From contig NC_035162.2 of the NCBI RefSeq assembly GCF_001659605.2, positions 11,799,248 through 11,863,247 on the forward strand: 64,000 bases of DNA, in the 5' to 3' direction. This DNA comes from Manihot esculenta. Lineage: Eukaryota > Streptophyta > Magnoliopsida > Malpighiales > Euphorbiaceae. The position numbers and the translations under genes are program-made. Shown piece by piece: positions 58,885-64,000 of this stretch (positions are counted from its first letter, which is position 1; every line of letters begins with the position of its first letter). The notes below the pieces were generated by a model. That model was not told where the DNA came from. It worked only from the letters and a program-made list of their open reading frames with translations, and did not search any database.

Positions 58885-60364
58885 TCTTATCTCTAATCTG
58901 ACAGGCTGTCTGTCTAACTCATAGTACCAGGAGCGACCTGGACTATCCAGGAGCGACCTGGTATGGCTATCTCATGCCATAACTCATCTCATAGTATCAT
59001 ATCTCTATCAAGGGCTAAGGATCATCCAACATCATCCACAGTAACAATATCTTATGCAATGCATCATATTCGTGAATTCTAATGCAACACAACTTACTAC
59101 ATAACATGGCATTTTATGATGCATGGATCATGCTAGAAGCGTGTCATTTCTCAAGTAAAATATTAAGTTCAGTTCCACTCACCTGTAGCCAAGCAGTGGC
59201 TAGCTCTGAGCCAACTCTAACTCTAAAGCAGCTACTACTGCTAAACACCTCGGTTCCTCGGGTCCAATGGAGGACGCAAATGAAGCACCAAACATACTCT
59301 ATACAACTGATAAACAACTCCCCAAAATCCCTCTAGAACACCTCAAAACATGCATGCAAAACAAGCAAAGGAAGGTTGGACAGGGCACCTTCGGCAGCAC
59401 CTTTGGCGGCCGAATGTCTCCTCCAGAGATGAAAGTCGGGCATGTTCGGCGGCCGAATCCTCCTTCGGCTGCCGAACCTGAGTTCATCCAGAACTCAGCT
59501 TCGTGCATAAACACGCCTCCCACACCTTTCAATCCTTCCCAACATGCATCCAACCTCTCTAACTCATCCATATCTCAAAACAACAAGCATATAGGAGCTT
59601 AAGACAACTTTAACTCCAACAAACAAGCTCAGCAAGCAAACATAAAGCATAAAGGGTCCATAAACCCTAATATGCACAACTCATGCAAACTCAAGCATTA
59701 ACTCCCCTTCCCTTCATAAAACTCATAGAAAACAGTATAAAAACCAAGGATCTCCACTTACCTCTTGAAGAACAAAGGCTGGTGTGATCCAAACTCGAAG
59801 ATATGGAGAGCCAAGCTCCAAACTCCTCCAAGCTTTCAAACTCTTCAAAAACACATAAAACTTACTTAAAAGTTGTTTAACTTTGAAAGATTTGATGAAA
59901 AATCATGAAAACAATCCAAGGAGATCAAGAACTCACCTAGGCCAGAAAGAGAGAAGAATCCTCCTCCTTTTTTCTAGACTCGGTGCCCTTTATAGATGAT
60001 CAACCGCCTCAGCTTCGGCAGCCGAATCGCATGCAAAACCATGCAACGTTCGGCGGCCGAACTCAGACTTTCGGGGGCCGAATCTTGGGCATTTTCGGCG
60101 GCCGAACTTTACCTTGGGCGGCTGAACCTGCATTTTGCCTCCTTGGTCTTTTCTCTTCAAAACTCATTCCTATCTCATTTAAAACCTTCAAACACTTAAA
60201 ATATTTAAGAAACATTTCTCTTACCCTTCTAGATACCTCTGACATCCTCGAATTCCACCAGACTGTAGGAATTCTGATGTCTGATCTAGCCGGGTATTAC
60301 AGGATCCTAGAGATTTACCCCCTCATCACTCATGTAATAACTGCTGAGGAGGTAAAAGGGCACT

Positions 60365-60822
60365 TGATGACCGCCAGGCTTCCTATACCTAGGGGCAAGG
60401 CCGGACCCTGAAGAAGAACGTTGGTTCAAGACCCATCAAGTCTCACTCAAATGAACCGGCCTCACAATGCGGATCCTAACCCGATAGCAAGAAGCGGGTC
60501 GGATAGGCCACACGCGCAGACCCATCTAAAGGAAGCCTAGTCTAGTGACGTGACAAGAGGTAGGGGAGTAGGCCAAACCACCTCACAGCCCTGCCTGCAT
60601 GCGCACCAGAGGGGAATTAAATGGTCGTTTGGCATGGAGAGGGTCTCTGACACACCTGTACGTACAGACCTGAGTGACAGAGATAGGTGGCACTGTAGCA
60701 AAGAGGCGGTTAGGCGTCACTGGCTGACAAAAGGAAAAGGGATAAAAGGGGAGAAACTGCTTCCTCTCCATCTAAGTTTACACAGCTACTGTAAACCCTC
60801 TTTTCTGGATCTTAGAACATCA
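60365..60822 (+). repeat. 3' LTR of the second Tat-like element
   Basis: 458 bp, TGATGACCGCC...TTAGAACATCA, preceded by purine-rich GGAGGTAAAAGGG. Homologous to the solo LTR 35785-36196. The bases after it (ATATGGTT) match the middle of the possible SINE head of units A and B. Confidence 0.85.
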
Positions 60823-61661
60823 ATATGGTTATTTTATGTTTAAGTTGGGTTTAAATCCCAGCAATTAAAATGTGTTTTTTTCCTTTTATGTTTTTAGGCT
60901 ATATTTGGTTGGGACTAGCAAGGAAAGCTCAACTTCTTAAGAAATACTTGTTTGGTTAGCATGATTTTATAATTTCGAGAGAGTTGGTATGTTATTTTCC
61001 CTCCCCCAATCCAAGTAATTTCAAGTTATTTTCCTTATTTTCATTTACTTTTTTTTATAATTAAGTATTTAGATAAAAATGAATAGAAAATTAAATGTTA
61101 TATTTATTGATAGATAATAATGTGTGAAAAATTTCATGATATATTTTATTTAAGTTATATATTCATTCAAATAAAAAAATAAATAAATTAATTAAATATA
61201 AATATTTTTTATATTTTATGACATTTTTATTACTATCATAAAAAAATTATATATTGATTATTATTTGAGTTAAGTATTTACTTTTTAAAATTTGAGTATT
61301 TGATCAATATATAATTTTCTCCATTAAATTAAATATTATATTTTAAATATTATATATATATTTGGAGTAGGGATATTTATGTCATTTTAATAGTCGCACT
61401 CTATTTATTTCATGAGCATTTAACATACCAACCAATCGCATTCAAATTGTACTTCTTAGTAAATAACTTCTTCCTAGTAAATAACTTCCTTGAAAGTGTA
61501 TTTCTCAATAAATTAACTTCTCTGGAATCAGGTGATTTTGAACCAAGCGAGACCTTACTATTTAGGTAAAAAGAAAATATATAATAATATATTAAATATT
61601 TTAAATATTTTAAAGTTTCAAAGTTTATAACTCTAAATATTATTTTCTGATTAAATACTAT
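60823..61661. other. Noncoding sequence before element C
   Basis: AT-rich, no gene seen. Holds the B box of the possible SINE head (60848-60858) and a direct repeat of TAGTAAATAACTTC near 61455-61485. Confidence 0.6.
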
Positions 61662-64000
61662 TGATGTTGAGGAGATTAAGCTGATGACATGGCCGGAACA
61701 ATATTGTACTAAAGTTGGCAGAAACTTGCAAGGAAATATGAGGTGGTGGTGGGTGCTCACGGTAGCCACTCGGATGCTCAAGTCAGTACCTTGAGGAAAA
61801 GAGAGAATGCAGTAGAAGACTCAAAATTTTAGTAGTATTAGAGATAGTGTACTTTTACCTCTGTGATCAATTCATTTTTATATTATAAGAAAATAGAGAT
61901 AAATACAACATTTTCTGAAAATTCAACGATGATATGGCTGGCTGCTCGATAAGGATCATCATCAACTAATAGTTTGGTGATCTCGTGATCGCAGGCGAAA
62001 TGAAAATGTGTCTGATAACGGTAACTTTGTGTTAAGGCTCGGCCTACAAGGGGAGGACGAGTTTTGACGATAATCTGGTGTTGAAGTGTCCGAGTCTCCC
62101 TTTTCCTCGGACAAGACCACATTTTTCACTTGTCAGATCCTTGCCACGTGACCCCTATTTTGTGGTGACAACTCATAACTTACTTTGGACAGATGTTATA
62201 TAACATCAAAGGTCCTCCCGTTGGTCTTCATTTCTTCATATTCGAAGGGGACATCTTTTATCGAGGTTCGAGATATGCGATCCCTCAAGATTGGTTTCTT
62301 GCTACTCACTTCGCTTCGCCTACCGATCCTTTTGATGACTACTATAATGTTTATCGGGGCGCATTTAATATATGCCATCAAAACCATCTTTATAAAAGTT
62401 CATCGTCTTCTCCAAGCATCACTTTTGCACTCTTCTGCAACTTCTTTTTTTAGAGGAATCCATTCTACAACTCCATTCTCATTTCTGTTAAAGTCTTTAC
62501 CTATTTCACGAGTAACTTTGTTGTACTTTTTTAATATGGATAGGAATACCTCTTCCTCCCCTAGCAAGGCCTCTATTTCTAGCTCCTCCTCTGATGGCCC
62601 CATCCGAGCGTCAGCCCCATTGTTCCATTGAGAGAGGCCCTTAAGAAAGAAGATGGCTCTCTTAGTAATATCCCGTCTGTCTTCTCATATAGCGACGTGG
62701 ATCGTTTATATGACATATATCACATTCATTGGAATTCTTTCCGAATCTTTGCTCCTTCTCCCCGCGTTCGTGCTAACGACTTGATCTCCGCTGATGACAT
62801 TATCGTTGTCTTCGAGGAGCAGTTGAAGGTGGGTCTCTATTTCCCTTTAGACCCCTTCTTTGTGGAGATTCTCCGATTTTACAAGCTTTCTATTGCCCAA
62901 TTTCATCCTAACGGTTGGAGAATTTTGGTGGCCTTTTAGTTATGTGTTTCAACAATCACATTGAACCAAGCATAGTGCTTATCCTAGTTATACCAATTAG
63001 ATACCCGTAAAAATGAGGAATTCTGGTACTTTAGTAGCCGAAAGTACTTGAATATTTTTTATCAGATGCCTTCTTCTTTGAACCTTCTTCTTTGAAACAG
63101 TGGAAAAATAAGTTTTTTATCCTCCATCATTGTACGACGAAGGGTTTTGGGTGCCTTCAAACCAGCTGGCACTATTGAGTAGAGCTGAAAAATGATGGGG
63201 TCCGTCCGAAAAGAGAGGAAGATGCAGCTTTAGCTTCTCTTATGGCAATGACTAAAGCCTTAAAGAAAATTGATATCACTCAGGCGATGAGGAACACTAT
63301 CTTCTCTTAGCAAAGTCATCTGCCAGCAAGCCAGACCCACGCTCCTCACCCACCCATTCTTCTCGAAAGCACATCCCTATCTCGGGATCAGGGTACTTCA
63401 CTTTTCATCCTTTTTATTTGATGAATTGACTTTCTTACTTACTTTTCTTTTTATTTGCAGATATGGTTGGGTCAAGCAAATTCATCGAGGCGGCACGTGC
63501 TGCTCGAAAGGGTAAGGCTATTGCTGTTGGGGTTGTTAGTCCCCCTTCTAAACGTGCTCACCCTTCGGAGGTGATTGTACTTATTCCTCCCCCTCCCTAG
63601 CCTATGGCCGAGGAACTGGCACCCCTTCAGCCTGAATCTTCAACCTTGGGTGCTTCAGCTCCTATGCTCCCTGCTGATCCCCTTCTTTCTCTATTCCTGC
63701 GAGTGTGGGGATCGAGTCTTCCTAGCCCATTGGTATTCAACGTTTGGCTTTAGCACTAAACTGGGCACCTCCTTTCCTTGATGACCTTTCTCTGGGTCCC
63801 CTGCTAATCAAAAGTGCTATGAGATCGGCAGATCATCGCCATTTGAATGAGGTTGAGACAGATGAGCTGGTTGTTAATGCCATTCATTCTACGCTAAAGG
63901 ATGCCCTTTGCGCCTATGTGGCCAAGGAGCATTTTAGAGCCTTAAGGCAAGAATTTGGTGCAAACGAGACACAAAGGGAGCTCTTGGTCGAGGAATGTTC
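61662..64000 (-). mobile_element. Tat-like element, copy C (continues beyond the window)
   Basis: LTR 61662-62208 (547 bp, TGATGTTG...AACATCA) is its 3' LTR in minus orientation, followed by the antisense ORF in plus orientation. Collinear with copy B from 28725 and copy A from position 1. Same ACTAT flank as copy B. Confidence 0.88.
62536..64000 (+). pseudogene. Antisense ORF of element C
   Basis: Exon 1 62536 to about 62939: ATG, Ser-rich start, then the PF04195-like domain (NSFRIFAPSPRVRAND, FFVEILRFYKLSIAQFH). An earlier readable part (62193-62453, FIFEGDIFYRG, IPQDWFLATHFASP) lies between the LTR and this ATG and is better kept than in copy B. An intron follows to the acceptor at 63460 (TTTGCAG), then exon 2 (63461 on) into the coiled coil, cut off by the window end. 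The same frame change at about 62628 as in copy B, and a TAG near 63598, show decay. Confidence 0.65.

Larger units (their letters stand above)
54525..60301 (-). mobile_element. Outer solo LTR, Tekay-related subfamily
   Basis: Ends TGTAACAGCCCG (54525) and GCCGGGTATTACA (60301) with GGATC duplications at 54520-54524 and 60302-60306. Interrupted by the inner solo LTR 55370-58884; without it the LTR is about 2.26 kb. It carries GGCGGCCGAA palindromes (59390-59480, 60005-60125) and a minus-strand TATA near 59990. It sits in the leader before the antisense ORF. Confidence 0.92.
44757..60822 (+). mobile_element. Second Tat-like non-autonomous element (5' truncated), heavily nested
   Basis: Plus-strand order: gag from mid-gene (44757), protease to 46110, tandem repeats (46191-46618), spacer, an antisense ORF on the minus strand (54346 down to 47782), then a 3' LTR (60365-60822). 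No RT, RNase H or integrase. The 5' LTR and start of gag are missing, lost at the breakpoint with unit B. Four LTR insertions and a palindromic element swell it; without them about 7 kb would remain. The layout repeats that of elements A-C although the sequences are a different family. Confidence 0.8.
60823..64000. repeat. Segmental duplication unit C, left part
   Basis: 60823-61661 aligns with 27927-28724 of unit A, and its first 440 bp also with 44317-44755 of unit B. Then a third copy of the Tat-like element starts after ACTAT (61657-61661). The unit runs past the window edge. Confidence 0.85.

Overview
The window is nuclear DNA from a flowering plant, most likely a eudicot. The evidence is AT-rich intergenic DNA, small GT-AG introns, a plant-type LRR receptor kinase family, and nested Ty3/gypsy elements of the Tekay and Tat types. 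A Malpighiales or Euphorbiaceae source is a guess. Only two intact host genes are seen. Most of the rest is transposon or relic.

Layout. The backbone is a tandem segmental duplication of at least three units. Each unit starts with the same old non-autonomous Tat-like retroelement, whose LTRs are flanked by ACTAT; the intact units A and B then carry an MIK2-like LRR receptor kinase gene and an AT-rich downstream block. Unit A covers 1-28719, unit B 28720-44755, and unit C is joined from 60823 and runs off the right edge. The Tat-like insertion has the same target duplication and the same flanks wherever they can be seen, so it predates the duplication. The two kinase genes (16056-19268 and 36801-40013) each encode 1037 residues over two exons and look functional. 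Their differences fall mostly on exposed ectodomain positions.

Insertions later than the duplication. A full-length Tekay-type chromovirus (3507-13703, TSD GACAC) with near-identical LTRs sits in the gag relic of unit A. A 412-bp solo LTR (35785-36196, TSD AGTAG) sits about 0.6 kb upstream of the unit B kinase gene. A second pol-less Tat-like element (44757-60822) lies at the B/C junction. Its antisense ORF is cut by three solo LTRs, one of which holds a further solo LTR that holds a tandem palindromic element. Every nested insertion has a matching 5-bp target duplication.

Other relics are a Pumilio pseudogene fragment (20120-20638), a decayed kinase-exon relic downstream of each intact gene, a GRF zinc-finger ORF in a transposon-like insertion, 79-bp and 53/108-bp tandem arrays, and a possible tRNA-derived SINE head.

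Working picture: a receptor-kinase cluster growing by unequal exchange between dispersed and tandem repeats. Its paralogs are diverging at the predicted ligand-binding face and in upstream sequence, inside DNA that transposons keep entering. All alignments were made by eye.
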